Below are positions 1 through 10,176 of a stretch of 64,000 bases of DNA, piece by piece. Origin of the DNA: Oxytricha trifallax. Lineage: Eukaryota; Ciliophora; Spirotrichea; Sporadotrichida; Oxytrichidae. The position numbers and the translations under genes were made by a program. The stretch lies in the NCBI GenBank assembly GCA_000711775.1, contig ARYC01002005.1, positions 1-64,000 of the forward strand. The letters are read 5' to 3'. The notes below the pieces were generated by a model. The model was not told where the DNA came from. It saw nothing but the letters and a program-made list of their open reading frames with translations, and made no database searches. The first letter of the stretch is position 1, and every line of letters starts with the position of its first letter.

Positions 1-201
1 TGATAATTTTTATTGACTTTACCCAAGTAATGCCGCTCTTCTCAAAATGTTAGCGCTCATTTTAGTTTGCTGATATATTTTATTATAATAATGATATAAT
101 ATACCTTGATAAACTATTATAGTAGAAAATAAGACACTCTGGTAGATTCTTTGCTGAAAGGTAAGAGAACTAACTAACCATAAAAGACTGTAAGTTGACA
201 T
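1..201 (-). CDS. Open reading frame running off the left edge, unrecognised
   Basis: With TAA/TAG read as Gln, the frame from the ATG at 201 runs 67 codons to the left edge without a TGA. The start is hydrophobic (SLLWLVSSL, then VLFSTIIVY), which could be a signal peptide or membrane segment. A short basic stretch (NILRRAALLG) follows. I recognise no family. The surrounding DNA is AT-rich, where an open frame of this size can arise by chance, so this is only a candidate. The rest of the gene, if there is one, lies outside the window. Confidence 0.25.
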
Positions 202-266
202 ATTTTATGAGAATTTTATACATTTTAGTAAATTAAAATACTCCTGATGAAGTTTTGTTTCTCTAG

Positions 267-308
267 GAGGTCCTCCAAATCAAGTTTGAACTTAATTTGG
301 AGGACCTC
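267..308. repeat. 42-bp near-perfect hairpin
   Basis: A 20-base arm (267-286) and its reverse complement (289-308) are separated by only two bases and differ at one position. The stem contains the palindromic core GGTCCTCC/GGAGGACC. It lies just outside the recognisable part of the neighbouring truncated TBE and may mark its broken edge or be an unrelated foldback. Not recognised. Confidence 0.7.
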
Positions 309-530
309 TAAAATAATTAAACATTATAAGGAGCAATTTAATGGAGATTAGATTGATAAAAATGGAAATCAATCTGTGAAACTTGGAGCAAGTTTTTCAA
401 TACTTCTCCGCATATCTTTCAAGGTTGACCTCCAGTTGATCCTCCCTATTTAGTAGTAAGATTTTAATAAACTTAGAATGGATATCCATAATTTTAAAAT
501 TCATTAAAATTTATAGAAAGAGGAAGCAAG

Positions 531-1319
531 ATGTAGTCTATGAATGATGCAATGAAGAGAATTTAATCTCAAGATTTAATAGGAAAATTTCGAAGTAAAG
601 AGGACCTTTATAGATATTTGGCATAGCGAGGTTAGTTCTTAAGTAAGATTAATAAATCCATTATAGTTGGATTGTTCCTGCCAACTTAGAAGGGAACTAA
701 AATCTCATTCTTAAAAGCCTTACTGAGTGAAGAGAAAAAAGCTTTTAAGTCTAATGAAATTAGGATGATAGAGATACTTAACTACCCTGAAATTTCAGTA
801 ACAAACCTCTATGATGATGCTATGAGTGATCCAGATGTTGCTCTCTACCTTCCTTCAAAGTTGCAACTCTCTAATAAGCTGCCAGAGAGAAACTTCTTCT
901 TTGGTGTTCTTGCAACTCTGAACCCTGAGTACTTAAATGAAGTTATTTAAGAAGCTCATAAGAAACGCTACAGCATCTCTCCTGAAGAAAAAGAGAAGCA
1001 AGTATTAAAATAAGTGATACCTGGCTGTAGGAACTTTAAAAGCATCCTTTCATCTCAAGTAAGCTTAGTCTTATAACTTTATAGAAAAACCTGGTACAGC
1101 TATATACTTGATGAAAGAGCGCAGCAAATTAAACAGAGAGAGAAAGTCTCAAGTAAAACAATAATTGAGTAAGAGGCTCTTCAAAGATTTATAAAAGCCA
1201 GAAGAGATGAACATAGATGCAGGAGTTGGGACTAAGAGATGAAACATGGGCCCAAGCAAGCCTTAAGAGGAAGAAAAGAAAGAGAAGCCAAATCCCTTTA
1301 CGGGCAAATTTAATATGTG
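531..1319 (+). CDS. TBE 22-kDa-type ORF
   Basis: From ATG 531 the frame stays open in the ciliate code through the 22-kDa-type region; several TAA/TAG codons read as Gln. It shares long stretches with the homologous gene in the complete TBE (56689-57430, opposite strand), for example LYRYLAQ, KGTKISFLKA, NYPEISVTNLY and LSNKLPER. The C-terminal part is strongly basic (REKVSSKT, GRKEREAK). The other copy stops at TGA just after its matching KEREAE motif. In this copy that stop is not in frame, so the frame runs on into DNA antisense to the transposase and the end given is the homology end. Homology upstream of 531 exists but is out of frame, so the true start may be further left and damaged. 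The cellular function of this TBE gene is not known to me. Confidence 0.6.
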
Positions 1320-1326
1320 AACTTAT

Positions 1327-2378
1327 TCATTCGTTTAAATCTAAACTTATTTATATACACAAAATCTCCCTTCTCTTGCGCACACTTTAGCTTTCTCATC
1401 ACTGACTCTTTTAGCATCACTCTTAATAAAATCGACTGTATCTATCTTTAAATCATGCATCAGACGGTAGAGCAGCAATTTCTTATAATGACCTTTCAAT
1501 TACCCCCAATATAATTCAATTCCATTGAACTGAGGACTGTAGGGAACATTAAATACAGGTGTTATTTTTAGCCTTTCGTATTCCCTTCTTGTGTCTTTAG
1601 TTTTATGGACAGATAAGTTATCTACAAACAGAATAATCTCTTAGTCGGCGTACTTATCTCGGAGTTATTGCAAGAACTTTATGTATTATTCGGTCTTTAT
1701 TGAGCGAGGGTGGATAACATAAGTCTCGAGGCCATTATCTTCGCTTATTCAGCCTAGTATTGCATGAGTTTAAACCTTAACCTTTTAATCATATACTTCT
1801 ATATTACTATACCTCTTGTACCAAGACCTTGATATAGAGGTAATGAATGTAAATACAGCTTCATCAGCATGTATGAACTTTATATTATGCTCTTAAGACC
1901 TCTGCATTTAATCAAATATATAATTTAAATTATCCTTATAAAATGGAACATTAAAGTCAATCACTCTCTTAATGCGATTGACTGTCTTGTAAGATATCCC
2001 GTTCTTTTTATATATGTTCGCTATAGATTAAGCAGAGATATGAAGCAGGCTCAGGAGATTGGCGATGAAACATCACAGCTCTCTAGGCCAGAGAGAAGTG
2101 ATCCCAGTATTTTAGAGTCTTATTTTTAATAAGATAATCGATATGATGCTGCTAAAATTTTAGAGGTCTTTTAGGCTTAGAATTAAGCTGCTATCTTTTA
2201 AATTCAATGCTAATAGACAGTGAGACCTCACAGTTGCAAGAGATTTATTGAGCAGTCTTGCTATAGATGTGTAATTTAGAATAGGCTTGAGTTGATCACA
2301 ATAATAATCGCACCCATAACGCAACTTAAACAATAAATCTATATACTCACTATCATAAACTGACCCCCAACCTCGCAT
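1327..2378 (-). pseudogene. TBE 42-kDa-type DDE transposase, frameshifted
   Basis: The gene starts at ATG 2378, close inside the telomere-like end, and its last codon is a TGA at 1327-1329 after SLDLNE. The other copy ends the same way (VLDLNE then TGA), which supports TGA as the stop codon. The N-terminus (YDSEYIDLLFKLRYG) matches the second copy. Later segments hold the transposase landmarks DEAV, LFVDNLSVH and NVPYSPQFNGIE, the DDE catalytic pattern of IS630/Tc1-type enzymes. Coding runs through different frames: the span is not a multiple of three, and shifts are visible near 2150 and near 1590. The copy is probably dead. It converges on the 22-kDa-type ORF, with about 10 bp between them. 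Confidence 0.8.
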
Positions 2379-2515
2379 ATACTCACTTAAAATACTAATA
2401 TTAAAACATTAAACACCTACATAAACCTATTAAAACCCTAATAAAGTATGCACTAATAGTCTACTTTTATCAATCAAAAACTCAATCAAACTACTGAAAG
2501 GGTTTTGGGGTTTTG
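2377..2515. repeat. TBE terminal region with telomere-like end
   Basis: The last 140 bp of the element align with 60751-60889 in the complete TBE. They contain CCCTAATAAA-type motifs and finish in GGGTTTTGGGGTTTTG at the boundary with flanking ATT. TBE elements are known to carry C4A4 telomere-type sequence in their inverted repeats. Confidence 0.85.
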
Positions 2516-3616
2516 ATTATTTTATTGTTCGGAAATTAAGGTCATGCAATATAAAAGATCTTTTTTTTTTATTTGTAAAAAAAAAGCAATTCTAATGAGC
2601 TTCCATATTATAAAAGAAATAGAAATAATAAATAATGGTATTAAATTTTATCGTAGTAAATAAAACAAATTACAGAGTAAGTGATCATAGAAATTGAATC
2701 ATAATTAATATTTCTTTATATATTTTAATTATTAATATATCTCTTATTAATTTAATAAGCAATCATCTTTGGTAGATCTTTGTCATTTTTTCTTCACAGT
2801 ATTCGAAAAATTGAACAAATCTCTTCCTTACTTTTGAAAGGTTCGAATTAGTAGCTATTTTATACCTTATAAATTTAAAGGAAAAAGTTAATATTATCTA
2901 TTCTTAAACCTATTTTAATATTTTCTCTTTAAAAATAGTTACTTATAGTTTAGAAGCATGTTTTTATTATCTACTGCTACATTTATTTATCCTCAAACGA
3001 ATAACAAGTATCTAACATTTAATAATTTCTTAGAAATGATAATTAAAGGCAAGATAAATAAGACTATCGTTCACTTACTTGAGAGTTTAGAAAATATTGA
3101 TAGAAATACATTTTTAGATTGTAATCTTGCTAAATAAATAGAACTAAATAATAAGCATATTATTAAATTCAGCATATTAATTTATAAATCCAACAAATAC
3201 CATTTTATAAATATGAGATCTATTAAAAATAATAAGCCACTTGACTCATTTGAGATAGGTATTGTATATTGCAGAGTATTTCAACTCTTCTTATCAATTC
3301 TTCATTATTTAAAAGATTTTTTTTTATTTTTTTGCACTTTTTTTCTGTATTAATAATGCCAATCCTTTTAAGTAAACAACAGTTTTTCTAAATATTAATT
3401 ACTTTTTATTTAGAACTTTTTAAAAATGTTTTTTTATTAACTTTTTATATAACCTTAATAAAAGATGTTTAATTGGTAAATAGAGGTGACTGTTAAAATT
3501 AAAATATATTTTTATTAGAGATAGATAGATAGATAATAACTAAAGGTAAAATAAAATGCACAATTAATGAACAGTGCAATATAACGCGAAATGTAATTCT
3601 TTACATTTGAATGCTT
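2516..3616. other. AT-rich spacer, no gene seen
   Basis: Very AT-rich DNA with homopolymer runs and a short (GATA)n tract near 3519-3536. No protein-like frame or recognisable repeat was found here. Confidence 0.6.
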
Positions 3617-4582
3617 TCACTACTTTTGTCCTTGGACTCCTGTATCTTCTTCTTCATTCAAATTCTGCTGTCCATCCTTTCTTTTGACTCTAAACTCCTC
3701 TTACTCCCTTTTCTCATGATCCCTTGCTTCTTACTTAGAGTCTGATTCTGAAATCTTCTTCTCGTCCGTGTGTGGAGTTTGGACCAATTTGGGTTTTGCT
3801 CCTCCTGTAGGGTTTGGTTCCAGCTCCATTCCGTATCCTCGCTGCATGAGTAGGTATTCTTCAACTACATTTCCTTCCTCGATTATCTCACTGAATTTTT
3901 CCTCTTGTTCCTCCTAAAGTAGCTCCATCTGTCTCTCTATCCCGTTCTCAAGAACCATTTCATCCCATACGTTTACTTATGATACAATGTTTGAGTTTTG
4001 CGTTCCGCTCTCTTCAGTATGCCATAGGGCTTCGTTTCTTCTCTCCCTAATTAATTCCATCGTCTGTTCCTCAACTGTGATCCCTGATTTTCCAATTTCT
4101 AGTTTCATGAGACCCACCTCCAAGTTGTACAACAAGTAGTACCTTTGCATGTTCACCCAGTCCTTAGCGAAAATCTGGAAGATGGGTTCTCCCTCAAGCT
4201 CTAATGCTAGGTGGTTTGTTATTAGAATTGCCATCACACCGCAATCTTCTGGATCTGACACTTAGTTAGTATCATTTCTTATGACAATCTTGTCAGCTTT
4301 GAAATCTCTTCCCATAATCTCTGTTATCATCATGGTGATCTACTTCTGGTGTTTTTAGATTATTGCCAAGCTTCCCACATTTCTTCTTGCGTCAAACACT
4401 TCTATAGCTCCCGAGCCTCTTGTGATCCTTAGAACTATCCAATTTCTGCATCCCTTGATGCTACTCTGGCAACTTATTGGAATTATAATGCTCTTAATAT
4501 CCTGCTCTTCTCTCCAGAATTTACCGTTTTCCATATTCCAGTTGGTTGATCCTACAGCTCTTATATTTTTATTAATTCTCAT
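3617..4582 (-). CDS. C48/Ulp1-like cysteine-protease-fold protein, catalytic His apparently replaced
   Basis: Intact 321-codon ciliate-code ORF from ATG 4582 to TGA 3617-3619. Residues 32-65 read IIIPISCQ, then RNWIVLRI, then IEVFDA, the layout of the Ulp1/SENP (MEROPS C48) core strand-His-Asp region. At residues 107-115 NQ...DPEDCGV matches the family's Gln...Asp-Cys-Gly motif, with the nucleophile at Cys114. The expected His before the conserved Trp is Asn47, so activity is doubtful. From about residue 200 the protein is Glu/Gln-rich, low-complexity and charged (MELLQEEQEEKFSEIIEEG). C48-type proteases are common cargo of large eukaryotic DNA transposons. In the same frame upstream the ACT repeat at 4631-4713 would read as poly-Ser, so the true start could be further upstream (open to about 4820). 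Family assignment is by motif only. Confidence 0.6.
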
Positions 4583-4630
4583 AATTATTATAATTTTGTC
4601 TAAGTTGCTTTTTAATAATTAAGTATAGAG

Positions 4631-4713
<83 letters not shown>
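4631..4713. repeat. (ACT)n microsatellite, about 28 units
   Basis: An uninterrupted ACT triplet tract. On the minus strand it reads AGT, and in the frame of the C48-like gene it would encode about 28 serines just upstream of the ATG at 4582. A triplet repeat without frame-breaking interruptions suggests either recent expansion or coding constraint. Confidence 0.95.
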
Positions 4714-4819
4714 AGGGCCTTAATACAGAATAAAAAAGCAACCTAAAATTTAAGTGATTTATTACATACTTAATAACATTAGTCTAATTAAATTTTATTT
4801 TTAACTCATTCCCCACTCA

Positions 4820-5038
4820 ACCCATGCTTCTAGACGATACCCGAATGTCCTCCCTTTAGAAAGTTCAGGTCTTCTTCAAACATCAAGCTCTCGCCATCGG
4901 TCCTGCTTCCACTCCTCCCGTATGAATATCATGCACCACGGCCACTCCCACTTCCCATTTTCCAAGAGTGATTGAAGAAACTAATAGAGCTGATGGGCGC
5001 TAACCATATTAAACCTATGATGATGAGGGAAACTGTAG
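4820..5038 (+). other. Less AT-rich segment with broken coding signal
   Basis: Two plus-strand frames look protein-like in turn: an Arg/Ser/His-rich one over about 4826-4970 and an acidic one over about 4960-5030 (IEETNRADG, QTYDDEG). Neither has a convincing start, and three TGA codons in a row (5018-5026) close the third frame. This is probably the damaged 5' part of the gene continuing at 5039. Confidence 0.35.
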
Positions 5039-5605
5039 ATGGAATTCTAGGAGAAGAAAATACTAGCCTTAATAGACCCCCTGGTGGAAGAAGAAATATA
5101 GTTCAGGATCACGGCGAGGGAGCTCTTCCCTCCCATCAACGGCAAAAAGGAATTACAATATGCATCTGAGGTCACTATTGAGGATTAGACGATAGCTGAA
5201 TATACTAGAAGGCCCGACTCCACCCATGTCAGACACTAAGATGAATGCAAAAGCTACGACTCATACTTAATTAATTCATCAATCTATAACATTATGAAGG
5301 AGTCTCCTGAATAAAAAGTAGTCGTTGAGCCTTTCGATACCGAGCTCCTTTTTACCAATAATAATCATTAAAATGTCAGCCATTAAGGAAAAGTGAAAAC
5401 GACCAAATTATAAATGAACAAATAAAACAATTCAAAAAAATAACTATTTAGCTCAAACGATTTACACAATAAAATAACTGCCCTCATTAAATAAAAAAAC
5501 TTTAAAAACAGCAAGTTTTAGATAGAGCCTTGCAAAGAAAATTTTTTAAACCATCACCAGAATAAGTTCATTTGGAGAGATATTATAAGCTCACCATAAG
5601 ATTGA
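5039..5605 (+). CDS. Hypothetical protein, 188 codons
   Basis: Ciliate-code ORF from ATG 5039 to TGA 5603. The first half has balanced composition (ILALIDPLVEEEIQFRITAREL, read in pieces as LALIDPLVEEE and FRITARELFPP) and the middle is acidic (EQKVVVEPFDTELLF). The second half turns Asn/Lys/Gln-rich. Many Gln positions are TAA/TAG. No family recognised. The next frame (5533-5808) overlaps it and carries on with coding character, so the two may be one gene with a frameshift near 5560. Confidence 0.5.
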
Positions 5606-5808
5606 TAAAGGAAGCTGAACGCATGGAGTGCAATGCTTTAAGAGACCAATTACAATATGCAACCTATGGCCTACATGCAATAACTAAATCAAGGGAGTCA
5701 CGGATAGAGCAAGAGAACTTACAAGGCCATATATGCTGCAAGAAGCTGATTAGGAGTCGCCTATTCAGAAGAATAGATTTTACAAGCACACCAAGAATTG
5801 CATATTGA
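5533..5808 (+). CDS. Hypothetical coding segment, basic/helical
   Basis: A frame open to TGA 5806-5808. The first ATG is at 5614, but coding character begins earlier (HLERYYKLTIRLIKEAERME). It is rich in Arg, Glu and Lys, predicted helical by eye, and has a CC pair (GHICCKKLIRSRLFRR). It overlaps the end of the 188-codon ORF and is followed within 10 bp by another open frame. This fits a single longer gene broken by small indels. Function unknown. Confidence 0.4.
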
Positions 5809-5815
5809 AGCCTGA

Positions 5816-6676
5816 GTGCCGTCTATTTTTGTTAAGCATGTTCAAGGAAGGGTGATTGACGTGATTTAACAACTTTACAAAACTCCAGAGGAATCATTGT
5901 CAAGATATATTAGCACTCTATTCAGGGACACGTTATAAACAATTTGATTTTCAAAAAGAACTCTAAGGATAGTCAACAATGCGAGAAAGATTGAATAATC
6001 GAAAATAGATAGCAGACCTCTTGGCAAAAATTGGGCCAACCACTATACTCCTTCCAATAAAGCTTATTACCAGATCCTGGGGTAGTTAAAACTCAAATCA
6101 TAGAGTTTATCATTCATGACACAGTAGTCAGATGATTCGGCCTTCGCAGATTGTGGTGACTCTAGAGATTAATTCTCTCTAACCCATTAATAAGTGGATG
6201 AACTCAAACCTGAAGGCAAACTCCGAAGTGAATAGTTTTAGTAGGACGATGGTGAGAATAAAGATAGAGAATTAAACCAGAAGTTAGGAGCCCCAATACC
6301 AGTAACCAGAGAGAATTCATTTTATGACTAAGAAATTGTTGCCATAATCGTGAATAGCAATTCTTTGCGATCTAAAATATTATCGATAGTTGAAATCTTG
6401 AAAAGTAATAGCAAATGCACAAACGAAAATGAGCTGTGGTGAAGTGACTTAGTGTCCCTATTTTTGAAGTTTTTGGATGAATGGAGAGAGTTGGTGAAAT
6501 CTAAGAAGCACGATTTACTCCAGCAATTAGTGAAACTGGAAGGCTTTACGGATTAGGGTATATTATTAGATCTCTCCCACTTGTTGACCCCTTATTGTTG
6601 GAATTCATTCCAAGAAAAGAGTGCTTGGTTAAACCTCCCAATATTTCCAACTCAAATAAAATGTAGAAGCGAGTGA
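5816..6676 (+). pseudogene. Hypothetical gene with two in-frame TGA codons
   Basis: A single frame runs 287 codons with protein-like composition and is broken only by TGA at 5945-5947 and 6440-6442. Segments include VKHVQGRVIDVIQQLYKTPEE, read as VKHVQGRVIDVI, and LVSLFLKFLDEWRELVKSKK, which looks like an amphipathic helix. The middle is acidic and polar. The two TGA codons sit inside good coding sequence (after LQTI and after NENELW). They are either nonsense mutations or read-through sites. The frame closes at TGA 6674, overlapping the ATG (6661) of the next ORF. No family recognised. Confidence 0.45.
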
Positions 6677-7059
6677 CGCATAAGCAAATTATGCAGTAAT
6701 GGAAGGCTATGGATTAACAGCTAAGGACCAACCTAATGATTTTTGAAAGAATAGTTAAATATGCTATCGTATATACTTAAGAAGACAAGCTTGTGCCCAT
6801 AGTGTGCCTGGAATTAATAACGAAGAACACTCACTTCTCATCTCAGTAATTGAAAAAAAAAGATTACAAACAAATTGGAGTCTACATCTCTCAATGTAAA
6901 TTGGTAACCATGGATGGTGACTAGAAAGCTTGCATTGTAGTAGGATGTTTTGGAGCAGATGGAGCATCATTTTTCTTATGTAATTAAAGAGGCTACTGTA
7001 AAGGCATCAACTTTGAGGCAGGCTGTAACTTGGTTAGAAATTCTACCACATTTTCTTGA
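6661..7059 (+). CDS. Hypothetical protein, 132 codons, Cys/Gly-rich
   Basis: From ATG 6661 to TGA 7057. The N-terminal half is helical and hydrophobic (FERIVKYAIVYTQEDKLVPI). The second half is strand-like with Cys and Gly (GVYISQCKLVTMDGDQ, then CIVVGCFGADGASFF, then GYCKGINFEAGCNLV). After the TGA the same frame continues with coding character to about 7110 (ITFALVKQG), so the TGA may be a mutation. It overlaps the end of the preceding frame by 16 bp. Not recognised. Confidence 0.5.
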
Positions 7060-7105
7060 ATAACTTTCGCTCTGGTAAAATAAGGAAGTGAACCCAAACT
7101 TTACG

Positions 7106-7393
7106 ATGGTAATGGGGAAGAGCAACGCGAACCAGTTACTTAATTCTAGAGCATTCTTACTGGAAGACGAAAACGGCAGAGATATAGTATATGACGATAC
7201 TCTACTTTCAAGCCAGGTAAAAAGCTAACGAGTCCTGCCGTGTCAATGCTAAATAACTTCCCTGGAAACAAGAGATCTCTATCAGATGATCCGACAGCTA
7301 ATGTTGGCGACGAATCTTAGTAGACTCAATGATTTGAGTCACTCCATGAGGAATTATTTAAATCCTCGTATATAAAGAACTTAGAGATATTGA
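7106..7393 (+). CDS. Hypothetical protein, 95 codons
   Basis: From ATG 7106 to TGA 7391. Composition is balanced (NSRAFLLEDENGRDIVYDD, then RDLYQMIRQLMLATNLSRL). The frame is open and coding-like for some codons before the ATG, and the preceding ORF's frame fades out where this one begins. That again suggests one gene split by a frameshift near 7100. No family recognised. About 60 bp after its end all coding signal stops. Confidence 0.45.
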
Positions 7394-7806
7394 GGTTTGA
7401 GTGAGCAAGCTGATCGTTATCTCTCTTTAAGTATAATCTGAAAATCTGAGAACCACTTTACGCATAATATTTATGCATTTGCACTCAATTAATGTAATTA
7501 TCCTGGCATCTTGTTTCACGATTTGTATTCACTATGACTAGAACTTCGCTCACCTATATAATGCTTAAAAGATAAAATTCATACTCACACCTAATTTATT
7601 AATTCCTAATAAAGTGTTAAAACTCATGAGCATTCCTCTCCTATCTTTTATATATTCAGGATGCTTTCAATTTTTACTTTTGTATCAGTTGGTGGCCCTA
7701 CTTAAGATAATAGCGTATAGTTTATAACATCAATCATTAAGGAGTACAAATTTAAATTTTAGAAGACAGATAGGAAAAAGAAAACTTAGGGTTTATTGCT
7801 ATATAT
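7394..7806. other. AT-rich spacer, nothing recognised
   Basis: Sequence between the end of the plus-strand coding series and element A. No convincing frame or repeat seen. Confidence 0.5.
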
Positions 7807-7808
7807 TA

Positions 7809-8941
7809 TTAATAAAATACATAAAAATAGGTAATAATGTGAAAGTTTAATACAGAGGAAAAAACCTATTTATTTATAACTGTGACTATTTTGATACTTA
7901 CTAATTAAAATTATTATAATTACTTTTAAAGTAATTAATTTATTAAATAAACATGATAACGAAAGCATTCCTCTTAACTAAATTGGCACTTACCAAGAAC
8001 TAGGAATCTTCAATTTTAAACCTCACCAGGAGAAATACATATGCACAAGACAGCAATCTCTCGTTTTTATCAATTAGATCACAATTATCATCTGCCAAAA
8101 TATGACTGATAAGCTTGTAAGCCATAAATATAAAAATATTTATTCTATATTCTCAATGGAAATACCTAAAAGGTTCATGAATAATGAGGAATATTTTTAT
8201 AGGCTACTTTCTATACTCAATACGCCTTCAGATAAGAAATAAGATGTTCAATTGTGTGAGCAGCAAAATTTATTACTGGCAACAGTTGGGGCTCTTATTT
8301 TACGGTACTGTAGCTGATACTAAGAAATACAATACAATGACTTTGAATTTCCAATTATTGTGTACCAACTCCTTGCCAAGCATTCACTACTAAAACTTGT
8401 GGTTGACTTAAAATCTAAATAATCATTCGTGATTGATTGAATTGATGGAGAAGCAGACGTGGATGTTGTTTAATGGCTATAAAAGATCATTCAAATAATT
8501 CCTCCAAATCAGATATATCGCTGACCAAGCTGCTCCACTAGGCAGAAGAATGTGAAATGGAAGTGTAATTATCTTTGAATGAAAGGGTGGTGTCACTGAA
8601 AAGACTAGAGCTCTTGAGAAGGACGGTGTCTATTTTGTTCAAAATCAAGCTAAAACGGGTAGGGTATGGCTAAATTTAAGATGAATAAGAGAAGTGAAAG
8701 AATCTACCTCTAAGCAAGGTAAATCACAAAGCGAATATAATAATATTATACACAGAGAATTAAAATGTTCATTAAGAAGGACAGTGTGTTTAAATTGTTA
8801 TTACTTATGTTTATAAATAATTTTAAGACTTACAAATTAAATTTATATTACTAAGTGTCAAAATAGTCACAGTTATAAATAAATAGGTTTTTCTCTGTAT
8901 TAAACTTTCACATTATTACCTATTTTTATGTATTTTATTAA
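7809..8941. mobile_element. TIR element A (1133 bp, TA duplication)
   Basis: Terminal inverted repeats of about 105 bp begin TTAATAAAATACATAAAAAT at 7809 and end with the reverse complement at 8941. TA dinucleotides flank both ends (7807-7808 and 8942-8943), as for Tc1/mariner-type insertions and many ciliate IESs. The outer 25 bp match elements B (41280-42342) and C (43515-44661), so the three form one family. The interior differs and is less AT-rich, with coding-like frames on the plus strand. Confidence 0.85.
8102..8578 (+). pseudogene. Cargo ORF of element A, interrupted by TGA
   Basis: From ATG 8102 one frame is protein-like for about 140 codons (KNIYSIFSMEIPKRFM, LLLATVGALILRYCS, PIIVYQLLAKHSLLKLVVDL), broken by TGA at 8315, 8438 and 8522. 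From about 8520 to 8670 a second frame takes over (ADQAAPLGRRM, NGSVIIFE, KGGVTEKTRALEKDG, ending NLR-TGA) with two more internal TGA codons. The whole lies inside the TIRs of element A. No family recognised. It may be a dead captured gene, or a gene in which TGA is sometimes read through. Confidence 0.4.
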
Positions 8942-9297
8942 TATTGAGTATACAAGAGTCTTATAATTTAGAAATACAGATAATGTATTTTGAAATGAAA
9001 TGAGTCATAATACTTTGCGTTAAAGTTCAAACACAATAATTTAAAGATGGTAAGTCACGCTTTTATACAAGTCACCATAATTGTCATAGATTAAATTGTT
9101 GCTTATTCAAACTTTAACTTTGTAGGGGATGGTTCTCTTAATTGTTTCGTTGGCCAAAATTATCACTCATAACTGTTAAGCTTCGCATCTATGATCTTTA
9201 AGGCTACATTTATTGCAACTCTGTTTTCTGCCGTTTAACTTGCATAAAGAAGTCCTTCCTGTCATATCTTAAATGTTCTTCTTTCTCTCTAGTTTCT

Positions 9298-9750
9298 TCA
9301 CACTCTTGGCGGGTGCGGCGGTGCTTCGAATTGGGCTTCAATAAAGAAGCGGCACTGCCGTTTGCAGCTACACTGTTATAAACACAAATACATAAACTTA
9401 TAAGAAATCATCCTACACTGATTAAATACTTCCGCGAATTCAGGGCTAAGATATATACCTAAAGACCGCTTCTCCACCTTTCTTGAAAACTGCTTTTACC
9501 TAACCTAATTAATAATTTCTTGCAGCTAATCCGGAATAATGGTATATAGGATGTCTCCTATCCATAATCGGTCTATTTTCTTCCAGTCACGCGGAGAGAG
9601 CAAGTGGCTCCTCACTGATTCATGCTCTTGCGCTAGATTTAGGAGATCGTTTATATTGAGGCCTTCCAGTATGGAATAGCGCAAACTTTAACAGAATTTC
9701 GAGTGATGAACTGTGAAATAACAAATAATAATTTTTGAGTAACCTTACAT
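9298..9750 (-). CDS. Hypothetical protein, 150 codons, intact
   Basis: Uninterrupted ciliate-code ORF from ATG 9750 to TGA 9298-9300, with varied composition unlike random AT-rich DNA. Visible segments are YSILEGLNINDLLNLAQEH, SPRDWKKIDRLWIGDILY and LQEIINQVRQKQFSRKVEKR. A Cys-rich cluster (CLQQCSCKRQC) follows near residues 125-136, then a Pro-rich tail (EAPPHPPRV). The Cys cluster could bind metal, but I cannot match a known zinc motif. It lies between element A and the transposase unit and points away from the latter. Function unknown. Confidence 0.55.
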
Positions 9751-10176
9751 TCTTGTCACCCTTAAGAATCTCACTCAAGAAATAGGAATTAGTTGACGAG
9801 AGACTCGGCAAGTGCGCAGGCAGTCTTAAGACAGGAAGATATATAAATCCTTTTTACTTTACAACTTAGTGTGTAAATCCAAGTAATTGGCTATTAATTC
9901 ATTTATGCTAGTGTATAGAGCTTCGATTATATTGACTGGAAATTTAATTAAAAACGGCTCATGAATCTCTTTGATTTGTGGAGGGGGTACTTTTTTGTAA
10001 AAATTCAAGCCATAAAGAACAAAATTCCTTTGAAAAGAAATTCCCTTAAAAGAATTTCAATAAGATGGATAGGAATTATTTACGAACTAAAAGGAAAACC
10101 ATATACTCCCAAAAAAGAACCGATAGAGAAATACTAATAAAAGTCAACGATGCATTGGCAATAGAACTTCTACTCG

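Larger units (their letters stand above)
340..2515 (-). mobile_element. TBE: TBE-type transposon, left part missing
   Basis: The right end (2501-2515) is a G4T4-type telomere-like repeat followed by ATT (2516-2518), as at the ends of Oxytricha TBE elements. The last 140 bp match the right end of the complete element at 55508-60889. Reading inward from that end come a transposase (minus strand) and a 22-kDa-type ORF (plus strand), converging with their ends almost touching, in the same order as the complete copy. The third TBE gene (zinc finger/kinase) and the other terminus are absent, so the element is truncated near 240-350. The left limit is approximate. Confidence 0.85.

Noticed and set aside
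3519..3536. Short (GATA)n tract
   Set aside because: Only about four units; not informative.
6764..6970. Minus-strand 68-codon ORF
   Set aside because: Antisense to the better plus-strand frame at 6661-7059.
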